A DNA stretch of 64,000 nt, from positions 54,234,221 through 54,298,220 of the forward strand of contig CM060731.1 of assembly GCA_030704615.1 (NCBI GenBank). Reading direction: 5' to 3'. The position numbers and the translations under genes were made by a program. Numbering within the stretch: the stretch's first letter is position 1; each line of letters opens with the position of its first letter. Positions 9,608-22,284 of this stretch are shown here, piece after piece. The stretch comes from Takakia lepidozioides (lineage: Eukaryota; Streptophyta; Takakiopsida; Takakiales; Takakiaceae). The notes under the pieces were generated by a model. That model was not told the DNA's origin and ran no database searches. It worked only from the letters and a program-made list of their open reading frames with translations.

Positions 9608-12600
9608 ATGTCTCCAGTTGCTATGGAAGCGAGTGTTGTGGATCCGTTTGCTTTTGAGGCCCCAGAAGCAAAGCCGGAGATGAGGCGGCACGTTACGGAA
9701 ATCAAACCGCGACAACAACACGAGCACCACATGAAGGTAGTTGAATCTTGCCCGCCTGGTGCTTGTTTATCAAGATTTCGCCACCGGATCTGGACTTTCC
9801 ACTAATTTTCGAGGGCGGGCTCATCCATGCCTGGTATCATGGGTCCGTGTTTCTTTCCACCCTGTGGTAGGGTTTACTCGTTAACTTGATTCTGTACATT
9901 GAAAGTTGGTTAGACTGCTAGTCTATGTTCTTAGCACGGGATTGTTTTTGACTGTATGTGAGTTCCACAGCTGCAGATGATGGTGCTGGATTCGCCCTCC
10001 CCGAGAACTCCTCAACCTGGCACGGAGATAAGTCTGTCCGCAAGAGTGAAGCTGCGGGAGTCTTTGACTACAGCTCTGGAAATGGTAGTAAGCAAGCAAC
10101 TGATTAAGAGTGTGCTAGGCGTCGTAAAAAAGGAGTTTGAAGCCCAGCGCGAGCACCCCGGCCAAGGCAAAGGACTCGGGGACGCGCCTATGATGCAGGT
10201 GGGGCACACTTGAACGTTGGTCCTTTAGGCTGCTGAGGGTTGCAATCTTTGACGAAATACGTTGTCTCGTCTCGTCTTATGGGGCTTGGTTTTGTATTGA
10301 GGATATGATGAGGTACTGCGGTGTTGGGATACTGGATATTAGGTCCATCCTTAAACTTCCTTTTGATGCAGGATATTATAAGTTCACATTTGATGTCCTG
10401 GTGATGTTGTCCGCAACTCTGTTGTGGTAGGGTGGTTTCAGTCGTTATAACATTAATGGCAACACTGTCGTATGTGGCGTTGGCTTTGGCAGACTGCCCT
10501 GCCTTGCAGGCCACTTTGTGTGAACGCTTGGGTTGAGCACCGTTACAGGCAGCCTGTAGGTGATATGTGCTGCTCTGAACCAGCAGTTGTGGATAAGGAA
10601 GAAACCATGCAGAAGTTTACTCGGCACATAAATTCCTGTGGGTAGAACAAACGGAAGCAGGACAGACCTGGAGCAGTTGGGAGATCTCGGCCTGTTAATT
10701 GCACCCCTATTTCATGAATTTTTGTGTGCGCTTAGCTGATCAAGCTGATAAACATTTTACCCATGATTGCAGGGCGCTGCCAGGTTTAAGTCTGCTTCAA
10801 AGGCTGAAGAGTTGGGAGTTCAAATTGTTGCCACAGAAAAATATGTGACAGAGAAAATTGATGATGAGAAAGTTAAAGCAGAGTTAGGCGGACGAGAGGC
10901 TCTATCTGCAAGTCAGAGAGAGGTAGGTACAATTGGGAAGAGATTCAACTCTGAAGTATTTGGAGCACAAGTGTCCCTCATGTCTGATTCTCCTTCAAAG
11001 AAAATGAAGACAGAGTTAGGACAGTCTGTTTTTATCCCAAAACACGCAGTACTTAAGGGAGGGAGGGAGGGGAGGCATGGTGGGGATGATGCGAAAGGTG
11101 GTCTCCAGCTTATGGATCAAGCAAGAAAAGTTGCCACAGACATTGAAGCTGAACTGTTCAAACTCTGTGGACGCACCACAAAGATTTACAATCAGAAAGC
11201 TCGATCTCTAATTTTTAATCTCAAGGACAAAAGCAATCCAGAGCTACGTGCCCGGGTCTTTGCAGGGGTAATTACACCTGCAGCTCTCAGTCGCATGAGT
11301 GCAGAGCAGCTTGCTTCAAAGGAGCTCTCTGAGTGGCGGAGTGCAAAGGAACAAGCACTTGACAAATGGGTTGTCCTTACAGATGCGGATGTAGACCCAG
11401 GCAAGATTGTGAAGAAGACTCACAAAGGAGAGTTTCTTGTGAATGTTCAGAGTGAAAATATGGTGGACATCTCTCCATTTTCCAGCCAGTCAAGTTTCCC
11501 ACTTAACTTGGATTCAAAGGAAAAGGCAGCAGGGCAAGTCATGGAGCAAGTGGACTTGCTGGGTGAAGATTCTGTTTCATCTAAGAATCTGAAATTAGAG
11601 GGGGAGGGTAAGGATAAGAACTCTCCTTCGCCCTTGCAAGAAAGCATGTCTCATGACAGCTGTCAGGAGGAGCAGTCCCACAGTACTTCTAATAAGTCAG
11701 AAGGTGAAAGGCTTTCCCCAGGACACCCAATAGGGACCACAAATGCAGAAGTGGCTGAAGGGGATCACGATTTACCAATGATTATGTCACTGGATGAGTT
11801 CCTGGATGCTCGGGAAGAGGTTCCAACCCAGAATCTGGAGAATGTGTTTGTGGACGCTCCCATCGAGTTAAGAGCAGCTCCCCAAATTGTTATGCCAGAG
11901 GAAACTGGAACGGGAGACATCAGTCTTCCATCTCCCACCAAGGCTGCAGAGGAAAGAGTCAGTGTGAATTCTGCCAAGCCAACCTCCAAGAGTGTTAGGG
12001 CGACAAAAGGAACATCGAGGCATGGAACAGAGGCTGGCAAGGGAAAGAGGGAGGGGGCTGGAGTGTTCTGGGAGGGTAATCTTCAATTGAGCGCTTCTCG
12101 GTTGTCACCTTTGGAGCTTGTTTTCAAAAGGTTTGTGTCTTGGGACAATAAGAAGTTACTATGCCTTTGTCATTGCCACGTTTTTCCTTGTTTGCAAAGT
12201 GATCAGGATCTCTATCCTCCTCACTTCGGGTGTTGGATTTGAGACTTCATAAAAGTCACAGGAGCATGGTAGGATGTTCCAAGTTCTGTGCTCCTCTTTG
12301 TCTTAGTGGCAGGAAACAATCTTTTGCGGACAAAAGAGATTTTCAGGCCTGTTTCATGTTACTTTTGATTTGTGTTGGTACGTCAAACCTGTGGTGGCTC
12401 CATGTTTTTCTCTCATAGTCATTGGGAACAAATTCTTTGCTCAACCATACTGTTCCTTAGATGATGTGCTTGTTTTCCAAGGCGGTTACTTCTTTTTGAG
12501 TGTGGTGTTGGGCTTTAATCCTGTGTTAGAACAGCTGGACCTCGGATGGACTAAAGTTTTTGCCTTTCAATGGGTAATGAAACTGGCCCTGGGCCTGCTG

Positions 12601-15600
12601 CAAGCCTTGCCGGAATGTTCGCTGGAATGTTTTAATCTCCTTACTTGGACGTGCAGCAGGTGCCCTGTGTGCTATGTCATACAATCTGCCAGGTACTCAT
12701 GTGACATTCTCACTTGTACCAGGCTGGAGGTGACAAGTGAATCATCCTAGGTACCCATGTACAAGAGAGAAAGTGTCGGCACATGGTCTGAGACTTATAT
12801 GTTGTGTGTGTTGTCTTGCTAGATTACAACTACCAACTAGATCCTAACTGTGAAACCTGTGGGATGCAGTGGCGAGAAGGTCGAACTTAAAGACTGGCCA
12901 AAGTCCTTGGAGATGAAAGGAAGGGTGAGGCTGGCGCATTTGGACAAGTTTCTCCAGGAATTGCAGCTTTCCCGTTCCCGCTCAGTCATGGTACAGATTC
13001 GTAGCTTGTTGATTACTTTTTATTGTACCACTACGTTTGGATTGGTCATTTTGGACAATTTTTGTAAGGTTTGTCATTTTCAAACTACTTATGGATGTCT
13101 CATCTCCATTGTTTGTCTTCCCTGCTAGTTGTTCATTCTCTTGATCACTCGGCACTTTTACACGTCACCATTCGAGTTTGGTTTTAGAGTGCATACTTGT
13201 CACTTCCTCCCATTCATTCTGTCCAGCATCCTCCTTATCTGCATTCCTACTGAGTTGACCTGTAAGTGGCATGGGTTCAATTAAATTGACTCCCAAGTTC
13301 TGCAGAGGTTGTGTGTTTGGCCTGAGGATTTCAGTTCTTCTGCTCATTTACATTTCTTTTGATCAGTAAACCCATAGAAAAACATACTTGGATTTTTCTG
13401 AATGAACTTCCTTACCTGTAGAGTGTGGTGCCATGGTAGGCAATCCGTAATTGTGAATACCTCTCATGGTCCCACTTTTAACCACATACATAAAGTGGAC
13501 TACGAGGGTGAGATTCACCTGGCAATTGCACGTTGCTCCTACTCATACTTGCAAATGCTAGAATGTTACTGGAATTCAGATCAACCAGGTTTAGAGACAA
13601 ATATTGTATTGTTCTGTGATCAAGACAAATGTCTAGTTTGTGGCAAATTACTCCCAACTGCTATGCATGCCAGATGCCTCTCACTTCAGATGGTTGCAAA
13701 TCCCTTCCTGCAACATCGCTTGCTACAGGGGAATGAGGAACTTAAGTTTCTTCATATGAACTTCGGGACGAGAAAACGAAGTTAGAGTTTCAGATCCTTA
13801 TACTTCAGACAGGCAATTCGCTTTAGGCAGGCTTGGAAATCTTGGGAATGAGAGGTAGCCTGTTACAATCTGGAGCTTGGAGGGATGCATACTTGAGCTG
13901 CTGCTGATCTCCCTCATGATAGATTTCCTTCTTTTTGTACTTTCTGCTTCCTGGCTCCGAAAGTGAATAGTAGCATGAATTTGGAGTGCTGGTCCATTTC
14001 AGTTGTGGGTCTGTGGTTGTGAAGTTTGACAGTATGTTGAATCTCTGCTCTGCTGTATGAGACGGAGGATTGTCCTGACATGATGTCAGACTCCCTTTTT
14101 GCTTGGATGTGTTTTTTGTTGCTTTCTTACTGTTCGATTGATTTTCTTTCTAACACGTTTCTGATGGTTGCTGACTGACTTTCACCCACTGTTTTGGCAG
14201 GTCGTGTCTTTCTTATTGCCGGAGGGATGCAAGGACTCCAAATCGCACATTACTCACTTGAAGGAGGTGTGTGCTGTTACTTTTAGTTTTGGGTCGTTGG
14301 GTTGTTCCACTCTGCAGTGCCTGTGTTCCATTTGGGGGACAAGCCTCAGTTCTGTAAAGTGTTCCATCTTTTGAACACTACTTCATATTTCCTCTGTGTG
14401 TGTTCATGTCTGGCCTGCTTCGCATTTACAGTCAACCATGCTTGGTATAGAAAACTTTGGGTAAGGTTCACAATATGGTTGTCGTGCTCTAGTTTAGTCT
14501 GGGCCGCATTTGAGCTGTGCCCTAGGGTTGGACATCTTGTTGTCTTGATGCAGCTCTTTCTGAGCATTTGACTGGCTCCTTACATCTGGTTGAAAGAGAC
14601 TAGTGCCGTACATTCAACTCTGTGGTTTTGTGGCACTCTTGGCACCTCGTCATGCTTGGGTTCTGTGGCAAATGCAGGTCGCCGATCAATATCGGATGGG
14701 AGACAGAGTGGGCTTTGCAGAACCTATGCCTGGTTTTGAACTCTATCTACTTCCGCCTGGAAGCGGCACCTCAAAGCTCTTGAGTGAGCATGGGCACCCT
14801 GAGAGTTCAGAAGGAGATCAAAGAAGAGAGGAAGTGTTAGTGGGTGTGGTGGTCTGGCGTAGAAACCAGGTTTCACAGAGTGACTTGCCCTCGCTTGTAC
14901 CAGGTCACCGCCACCCCGGACAAAACTCTAATTCTAAAAAATTGATTTCAGTGTCATCCACAGAAGCTCAGCCACCATCTCATGATCTATCCCCACTGGT
15001 TAACCTCACAAAACATCCTATCTCCCTGCCTGTCTCTCTCAAAACCCAAGCTACTGATGATGTACCCCCAGGCTTTTGGCCCCGGCCACCAGCAAGTTCC
15101 ACTGACCTGGTCCGGCGGCCAAGCTCTGCCATTAGTGAGGATGAGGATGACCTTCCAGAGTTTGATTTTGGTAGTCAAGGTGTAGTTGGAGCTCTGCATA
15201 CTCTCCCACCACATGCCTCTCAGTTTGCTGCAGGAGGCCATGGTGTGCGGGCAGTTCTGTCAGACCCCGTTGCTGTAGATTCTGCAAGTGCGAATGGAGT
15301 TGTGAGCGGAGGGCAACGCAGCCACCAGTCTCATATAGTAGCACTCTATGGGGGCGCAAGCTCCTCGCCAGTGGTTCGATCAGTGGGCTGGGTCCCACCA
15401 CACCAAGCACCATTCCTGCAAGAAGTGGTCCGCAATATACATAATCCCCAAGGCTCACTAGTCATGCCTCAATGGCAGCAACCTAGCCATTTACATCATC
15501 CTCCAGGTGCAGTAGCTATGGCTCAGTGGCAGCAACCTAGTCACTTCCAGCGGGCCACCATTCCCCAAAGGCCTTCAGAGCAAAGAGAGTCCTTTGTCAG

Positions 15601-15787
15601 GGAGCCCATACCAGCTTGGGATCCCACTGGCAGAGGCAGGGAGGTGCAAAGAGGGAGGGACCATAGTCCCACTAGGGAGCAAAATCGAGGCAGGGAGAGA
15701 GAAAGGAGTAGTAGAGATAGCACTGCTGGGCACGGGCGCATAAAGGACCCTAGGATTGGTGAGCTTTCATGGCATGAGAGAAGGTAG
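9608..15787 (+). CDS. BORDER-like transcription elongation regulator (TFIIS central domain + SPOC domain), six coding exons
   Basis: Predicted exons are 9608-9736, 9977-10198, 10773-12130, 12870-12990, 14201-14266 and 14678-15787. All introns are GT-AG and all phases agree, giving 1001 aa. Residues about 227-315 form a TFIIS central-type domain (LMDQARKVATDIEAEL, RSLIFNLKDKSNPELRARV, then MSAEQLASKELSEW). A complete SPOC domain spans about 547-663 across exons 3-6 (FWEGNLQLSASRLSPLELVF, MKGRVRLAHLDKFLQEL, RVGFAEPMPGFELYLLPP). This pairing is that of plant BORDER proteins, nuclear factors that restrain RNA polymerase II elongation near gene ends and protect neighbouring genes. The tail holds two QWQQPSH repeats (about 894 and 913) and an RG/RE/RS-rich segment. 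I see no PHD finger. The start is the first ATG in frame with an acceptable leader; the upstream in-frame codons contain no ATG. Confidence 0.88.
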
Positions 15788-17301
15788 AGAGACAGTTAGG
15801 AGAATAGCAGCTTAGACTCTAGAATGAAAATGAACTCAGTGGTCGCTGGAGGATTAGAGAGTTCAGTGATTAGATTGTCATACTCTTTCGAGGCAGCAAC
15901 AGAGAGCCTCTGTACAGTATGTAAGTGGGAAGAAGTGACTGCTCTGCCGAGATGTTCTTGGAGAGTTTCATTATAATTTTGTAATGGCCCTTGGATCCTA
16001 CTTGGGAAAGTGAAAACAGCCTCAGTTTCATTCCTGAAGATGAACATCTTGGGACAATTTCTTCTCTTAAAGGTGCAGCACTTTAGAGTCTTGATAAGTA
16101 CAGTGTTCGCTCTGTGTTATTCCCTGAACATTGCAAGGAAAGTCTCCACCAGCACAACACACAGCCACAGGCTTTGTTGGGTCTTTGCCTTGGCATATGT
16201 TCTCTCTGCAACGTTTCACACTCTTTGTTTTTGTAGTAGATTGAAAGAGCAAAGAGTCGATTCAATTGCTGTGGAGCTTTACAATTCACTGGATGAAAGT
16301 CTTACATGTTCAAATGAAGATTGGTTGTGGATGTTCAAATTTCTCCTGCTCTTCAATGGATGTGAGGCTTTTGGGGTATTGCCCTTCACTTCTTTTGTCC
16401 AACGGATGATGTTCCTTTACTCATCTCTTGAATAATCTGCTCAGGATTCATCATTGATACCTAGCACCATGTCTGCGCAATACCAAGCTCCATGAGCAAT
16501 CGTGGAGCTTGCAAGGGAGGAATGCAGAAAGCTTCTACTCCATACAGACTTCTGCTATGACAAGCTTCCTGAGAGCATTGGGAGAGGCAGCTTGCGGTCA
16601 CAATGTTCCTCTTCCATGTTTAGACGCATGTCACACATTGCACGGGTCCAAAAGATTTTCCAAGTTGTCCCTTCCACAGAACTGGAGTATGCATTTCTTG
16701 CTTAAACCGAGTTACATTCCACATCAGATGTGTTTGTCAAGTCAGAAGGAAGCCTCAAAAGTTGGAGGCCGTTTCCTACCGTCAAATTATAGTTGTACTG
16801 CTATCGTTTGCATAACACTGACACAGTAGTATGTAGCACTATCTTAGTTTGAATGACTCTGTTGCACAATCGTGTTAGCAAATGGCAATGACGTGCTCAT
16901 CAGACGACTGACAAAACCAATCGATTCTGTGGCCTGGCCTACTGCTTTACAACTCCTACCCCAAGGCTGCTTTTTGCACCTGTCAGATTTGGTTTGACAG
17001 GCAACAAAAGGCAAATAAAAAACTGCCTGTCAGAAATTACTGATAGTTATTAGCAATTTTATGAGTAAGTCCACCTAGGAGAAGCTCAAAAAGGTACTAA
17101 TTATTAGTAGTTACTGTTAACCTTACTAAAAAGTCCACCTAGGGGAGCCTCTCGAGTCGTACCAGATCTTGTAGTGATGATGGTGACAGCCAATTCAGGT
17201 GGCCTGGGCTACTCCTAGTCTGCACACATAGAGTGCAATCCTATGAGCAGATTCTGTAATAAAAACAATCCCGATATGTACCACTGCGCAAACGTCATGT
17301 C
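15788..17301. other. 3' UTR and intergenic sequence after the BORDER-like gene
   Basis: The first few hundred bases probably belong to the 3' UTR, but no poly(A) signal stands out. Open frames up to 141 codons at 16010-16435 lack motifs and carry no splice support. Two similar GTCCACCTAGG-containing lines occur at about 17070 and 17130. Confidence 0.4.
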
Positions 17302-18545
17302 CATGCTGCAGGCGAAGCTGTCGCAGCTTTAGTACTGGACACCACCAACAGTCAACTCAACCCCGTGCTCCCCAGATCGCTGGACAAGCTTAGTCCAAAA
17401 GCGACAGAGGTATGAAAACACCCAAGTTCTGCTTCAAAACACATGGCACTCTGATCCAACGTCCGGGGAGAACCGGCAGCCAGTTACATGCTAGCCGACT
17501 GAATTCCAGAATTTCCGCATGAAATATGAAACCTCAGGAAATGGATCCGAGGGAAAAAATGGCCGAAGTGGAAATCAACCGGAAATCAACGGGGTGCCCT
17601 ACTTTTAGGAAGGATATTTGCCTTTCCATTTCATTACAGACAGGAAATCTGCCTTAGTTGGCAAGGCCTGGACGGATTCCGGCCCTTCTTATATTACAAA
17701 AAATGGAAATGGCCGTCGAAGTCCACCACATGGCAGAAATCCAACGTGCCAGGCCGGGTTACATCCAAGGAAGGGCGTTTAGGTGAAAAAATATTGAACT
17801 CAAAGAGGGCGGGCCCACGGGCAAACCCTACTAAGTCTGGACGTTGCTCTCGCAGCCCCAGCCCCACGCCTGCTTGCACTCGCGGCCTGCTATCACAGCT
17901 CACCTGTCCACCCGGGTTCAATTCTTGGCCTCCATGTGGTTTGAAGGCATTGACAGGTCCAACTTCTATAAGGATACAATGTTCTTCACTTGTTTGAATT
18001 GCTTAAAACTGGTTGTGATTATTTATTATTATTATTATTTACTTATTGTTGTGCATTTGACACTTGTGTTGTCAACCGATTGATATTTATAAGGGCCGGA
18101 TTTATAGCTGAACACAAAATAAATCATTAGGAATATTACCGGTTGTAAAGAATTTATCTCGGAAATTGACCGGGTATAGTTACCACTAAGGGGCAGCAAC
18201 CGACTGCCCAACCCACTTAGCCGATTGCTGCTGGGAATCAGCGGCTACTGGCTGGTTCAACTGAAATTATTTCCCGGACGCTGCTCTGATCTATGAAATC
18301 ATTCCTTTCATTCCAGACTCATCAAATCTCTGTCTCTACACAACTTCCTTTAAAAAAATGGAAAAGGGAAAAACCAACAATGACGGTAAGCATGCGATAT
18401 GATGGTACTTTTTCGGGTTTTTGGCACCAGGGCCCTATCAAACGTCAAATCCTCCCCACCCCCTCCAATCCGGGACTCACTAGTAAACATTTAAGAGTGC
18501 TGATAGTAGGTGTGTGGTGATGAGAAGTACTCTGCTGGAAAGGTG
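17302..18545 (+). repeat. Segmental duplicate, copy A (partner at 24547-25862)
   Basis: Three blocks (17302-17445, 18293-18355 and 18356-18545) match 24547-24697, 24716-24775 and 25681-25862 in the same order and orientation. Shared landmarks include GCTGTCGCAGCTTTA, GTTCTGCTTCAAAACAC and GAAATCATTCCTTTC. Between blocks 1 and 2, copy A carries a hAT-like insertion that copy B lacks. Between blocks 2 and 3, copy B carries an insertion that copy A lacks. The third block is also the left end of a MITE. The duplication therefore predates these insertions. Confidence 0.75.
17457..18283. mobile_element. Non-autonomous hAT-like element with 8-bp target duplication
   Basis: The 827-bp insert is bounded by CTCTGATC at 17449-17456 and 18284-18291. 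Its ends are short imperfect inverted repeats: the left reads CAACGTCCGGGGA and the right, reverse-complemented, reads CAGCGTCCGGGAA. The second fits the CAGNG start common in hAT elements. Related subterminal words (AACCGGCAGCC/AACCAGCCAGT, TAGCCG) occur inside both ends. The duplicate locus near 24700 lacks this insert and acts as an empty site. No transposase frame is present. Confidence 0.7.
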
Positions 18546-18890
18546 ATGGTAGCTATGAGATACATGTTTTGATTCTTTGATGATTCTTTGTATGTGTCAT
18601 CCCTCTAATGTCCCCCTCACTTCTTTTTTATACTTGGTCAAATTTCAGTACACCAATTGGGGCTTAAACTGATTGGACTTACACTGTTACTCGGGTGTCC
18701 AATGCTGCTCTTGTGTCCCTCCTACTACTAATGTCAACTCGTTCCATGTCACTCCACTGTTTGGCGTCACTCCGACTATGCCACTCTGGAGAGGGGATGG
18801 GGAAGATTTGCCTTGGCAGAAACCCACCTACCATGCTCTCATAGATCGCATGCTTGCATTTAAGTTCTTAAATTATTTGCTATTGTGCTT
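18383..18890. mobile_element. Long-TIR MITE, family X, copy 1
   Basis: The left arm (GGTAAGCATGCGAT, later AATCCTCCCCACCCC near 18450) is mirrored by the right arm (GGATGGGGAAGATTTGCC, then ATCGCATGCTTGCATTTAAG to about 18885). Arms are roughly 80-100 bp with indels. The same ends occur at 28281-28959, and the left end alone at 25705-25862. Long arms and no coding capacity suggest a Mutator-like MITE, but no 9-bp duplication could be confirmed. Confidence 0.6.
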
Positions 18891-19276
18891 TGTTTTCAAG
18901 CATATCCAAAAATAAGTTGTAACAAGCAGCTGGTCGTGTTATGGCTCCTCATTGGTGGCCCTGACGTGGTCTGAACTCTGTTTTCCCCTATAAGTAGCAT
19001 TAGATTCCTAACTTTCCGATACGAGCGATCTCTTCTGGAGTATAGGTTGCAGGGTCGAATTGGAATAGCTGTGCAACAGAGCTTTTGGTTTGCTACTTCA
19101 AAAATAATCTAAGTCCAGGAGAAGTTCAGTTCATACATAGTCATACATATAAGGAAATAGATGAGAAATACATGGATATGCATCTGGGGCCGTCTCAGGT
19201 TCAGATACCGATTGCAGTATGACGTCAGATAATACTAACATTTTGTTTGATGTTGCAACTTCAAAAAAGTTTTTAT
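18891..19276. other. No gene recognised
   Basis: Spacer between the MITE and the target site of the next LINE. It ends in the 10-bp target duplication of that LINE. Confidence 0.4.
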
Positions 19277-21647
19277 TTGCTCATCTTTTTTTCTTTCTTT
19301 TTTCTTTTTTTTTCTTTTTTTGGACAAAGGGGACAGAGGCCCTTTTAATCAAATTAATAGGAACAAAATGTCACAGAGGTGGAAAAAATAACCACCTAGA
19401 GAGGCCGTGGAGGCTTACTGAAGGGAAACTTCCCCATGACCCTAGCTAACTTGCTAACAACAGGGAAAGGTGAGAGAGAGACTAAGAAAAGAGAGCGGGA
19501 GGCTGTGATTTAAGGAGGTCGGTGAGAAATGAGTGAGAGACAGGCAGGAGTCAGATGAGTCGTAAAGAAGGAGATGAGATTCGAAACTGTAGAGTAGCCT
19601 GACAATCCTAGTAAAGATGAAAGCCGCCCAAAGCAAGGAGGGATTGTGAAGCCGAGGAGTTGATAAGTGAGCTGAAGAAATCTCGCCAGTAGGAGATACT
19701 AGTAAGTAGCCTCTGAAAGTGCCCTGGCGATCTGTGAAGCAAGAGGTACCAGTATTAGAACTTGAGTTGAAATTTTGGGTCCCGAGATTTCTTGTGACGC
19801 CAGTTGAATTCAGGCGCCTCCCCATCACCAGGGGACTTCCCATTGATTGGGGATGGATAGATTCCAGGTAAAGCGCATGTTGGGTAGACTGGAGCCGAGC
19901 AAGTCGGCTTTGCCCTAGGACTGAAGGAAATCTTCAAGCAATTTCCTCCCTCGTTGCTCCGAAGCTTTGGAAATAGCTGCACAAACAGAAGCCCACGCTT
20001 TCCTCCCCTTAGTTAACAAATCATGATAAATGTGAAACAATATTGATCTGCCACTTGGGGGTTTCCCCTAATACACCCAAGCATATCTGATTTTCCAAAG
20101 GTTCCACAATGTGTGAGCTCTAAGAGTGGCCCACACCAGGCAAAGACTCTAGAGATGACCAAACTGGAAATTTAGAAGTAGCAAGGATGATGAGGGGGGA
20201 GAAGTAAAGGAGGCCCAGTGGGAGTAGAAAGCTAGAATCAGTCTCCAAACTCTACTAGGCAGATTGCAGAGTAACAAACAATGTTCAATGTCGCTGGATC
20301 ATTTTGACAAGGGGAGCAGCAGGGCTGATCGTCATGTGTCTACTGTCTGACAGGGAGAACCCTATGGATGAGCTTCCAAAGGAAGCCCGAAACCTTTGCC
20401 GGTCTATGCTCTCTCCAAATATCTTTCCAGATCTAGTTCCAGTCACTTTGAGTAACTTGCAGGGCAACCCACTTAGCATCCCATCTGTATGCAAAAGAGC
20501 GGGGCGGGTTGATGAGGTCATAGCCCTTTTTCATAGCATAGGAGAAGAAGGGGGTCTTCTTCTTATCCATCCACCTCCATTCTCCTGGGTCGAACTAGAG
20601 GTCTGACAATGGGCACATGAGGAACCAGGTGAAAATCTAGTGGCGAGCCCATTGGGCTTCCATCCCTTGGGGCGGCACTATCCACCTTAGCGATTGGGCC
20701 CAAAGATTAGAGCTTTTTGGGAGTGAGCCCATAAGATAGGGCTGGATTAACTTGCTCCAGGGAGTGTTTCTGTGAATGATAGCTCTTGGGATCCATTTTG
20801 CCAGTAAGGCCTTTATCTGCGACCCTGGGTCTATGATGCCCAACCCTCCTCTGCTTTTCCTTTGACATAATTGGTCCCAGGAGAGCAGTGTCCTTCTTAC
20901 AGCGGCAGTGGAATTTGCCCCCCAAATGAAATTGCGCACCATGGCCTTAATCTCCTTGATTATTTCAGAATCCGGGCTCCAAACAGCAGCAAAAAATCAT
21001 AAAGAGGCCTGTAGCACCTGATTTGCAACGAGGGCCCTCCCCACAGAAGATAGCGTGGCGGAGCACCAATTTGTCAGTTTTCTCCTGAATTTTGCTAGCA
21101 CTTATTTCATTCTGCTTTGTTGCGACATATTCAAACCTATCTTGTGACCCAGCAGTGTGTGTGTCTCTCCCTCCTGCAGCCACCTCAGTCCCAAATCTGC
21201 TCCCCAGGGTTGGCAATGTGCAGCAGCCGCGTTATCTTGCAATAGGGATAAAATGCCAATTGACTTCTTCCAATTGACCTCCAATCCTGATCCCAAACAG
21301 AAAGTTTGAAGGGCCTGGAATGCTTTGTCAATATTGATTGTGGAGGTGTTATCCAGAAGAAGAACGGTGTCGTCTGCATACATGGAGAGCTTGAACATCT
21401 GTGGGGTGACGGTGGGCAATTGCAACCCAATGATATCTTGCTTGTAATCCAGGAGATGTCCAAATGAGTCGCCGCTATAAGAAATAGGAAAGGGGCTAGC
21501 GGACAGCCTTGCCGTACTGATTTGGAAATTGAAAAAGATTGAAAAACAATTCCATTGACCATGACTCTACTTGAGGCTGATCGGAGGAGAATATGAACCC
21601 ATGTGAGGAAAGGACTTCCCAATCCTGTTCTTTCCAGAGCCCCCAGC

Positions 21648-22284
21648 TGTCACGGACATAGCCCAGAGGAACTTACTAGGAGTAAATACCAGAAGTTACC
21701 AAATTACCAAAAATTACCATGATTTATCGTGATTTACCATGATTTATCATTACTTACCAAGTTACCGGGAGTTTATCAAATTACTAAGAGTAACTTGGGA
21801 AACTGCTTAGGAAGCTTCCTTTGGAAGAAACTTCTCCATCAAGATACCTCATTTGTTTAAGGAAGCTTCTCCATCAAGAAACCTTTGTTTAATCTTGGAA
21901 ATTTCTCCAACAAACTAAACTTTTAAACTCCTAAACTTCTCCATAGGGGAAGCTTCTTAGGGAAGCTTCTTAGTAACCAATATATATAGGAGGCGAGACT
22001 GAACACTCTTCAGTCTCGCCAACACCAGTTCAAGCTACTATTGTTTCTAGTTCCCAGTACTCTAGCCCAGTTTCTAGTATCTGGTACTCTAGTCCAGTTT
22101 CCAGCATTCCAGTATTCAAGTCGTGTTATTACAATATGTGGTACTCTTGTTCATTGTTATAAAGATCGTCTTGATTCCTATTTACTCATCGTGCATATGG
22201 CCACGCCGACCTTGACTTCTTGTCTAGTCTTGTACCTCTAGTCTGATCTCTTGTTTGTGTTCAGTCATGTTCTCGTCCTTGACA
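21648..22284 (+). mobile_element. Solo LTR nested in LINE B, with 5-bp target duplication
   Basis: A 637-bp unit starts TGTCACGGAC and ends CTTGACA (TG...CA termini, TGTCA/TGACA inverted). It is flanked by CCAGC at 21643-21647 and 22285-22289. Removing the unit plus one CCAGC restores the LINE reading frame across the RT domain, which confirms the borders. Inside, a TATA-like TATATATAGG at 21981-21990 is followed by a perfect hairpin. The internal coding part of the retrotransposon is absent, as expected after LTR-LTR recombination. Orientation is assigned from the TATA box. Confidence 0.92.
21992..22020 (+). promoter_or_regulatory. Perfect 12-bp hairpin just 3' of the LTR TATA box
   Basis: GGCGAGACTGAA and TTCAGTCTCGCC are exact reverse complements around the 5-base loop CACTC. 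The stem begins two bases after the TATA-like element, so it would lie at or just around the transcript start in the R region. Function is inferred only from position. Confidence 0.6.

Noticed and set aside
16010-16435. 141-codon ORF downstream of the BORDER-like gene
   Set aside because: No motif, no splice signal, and placed in the likely 3' UTR/intergenic region; treated as chance.
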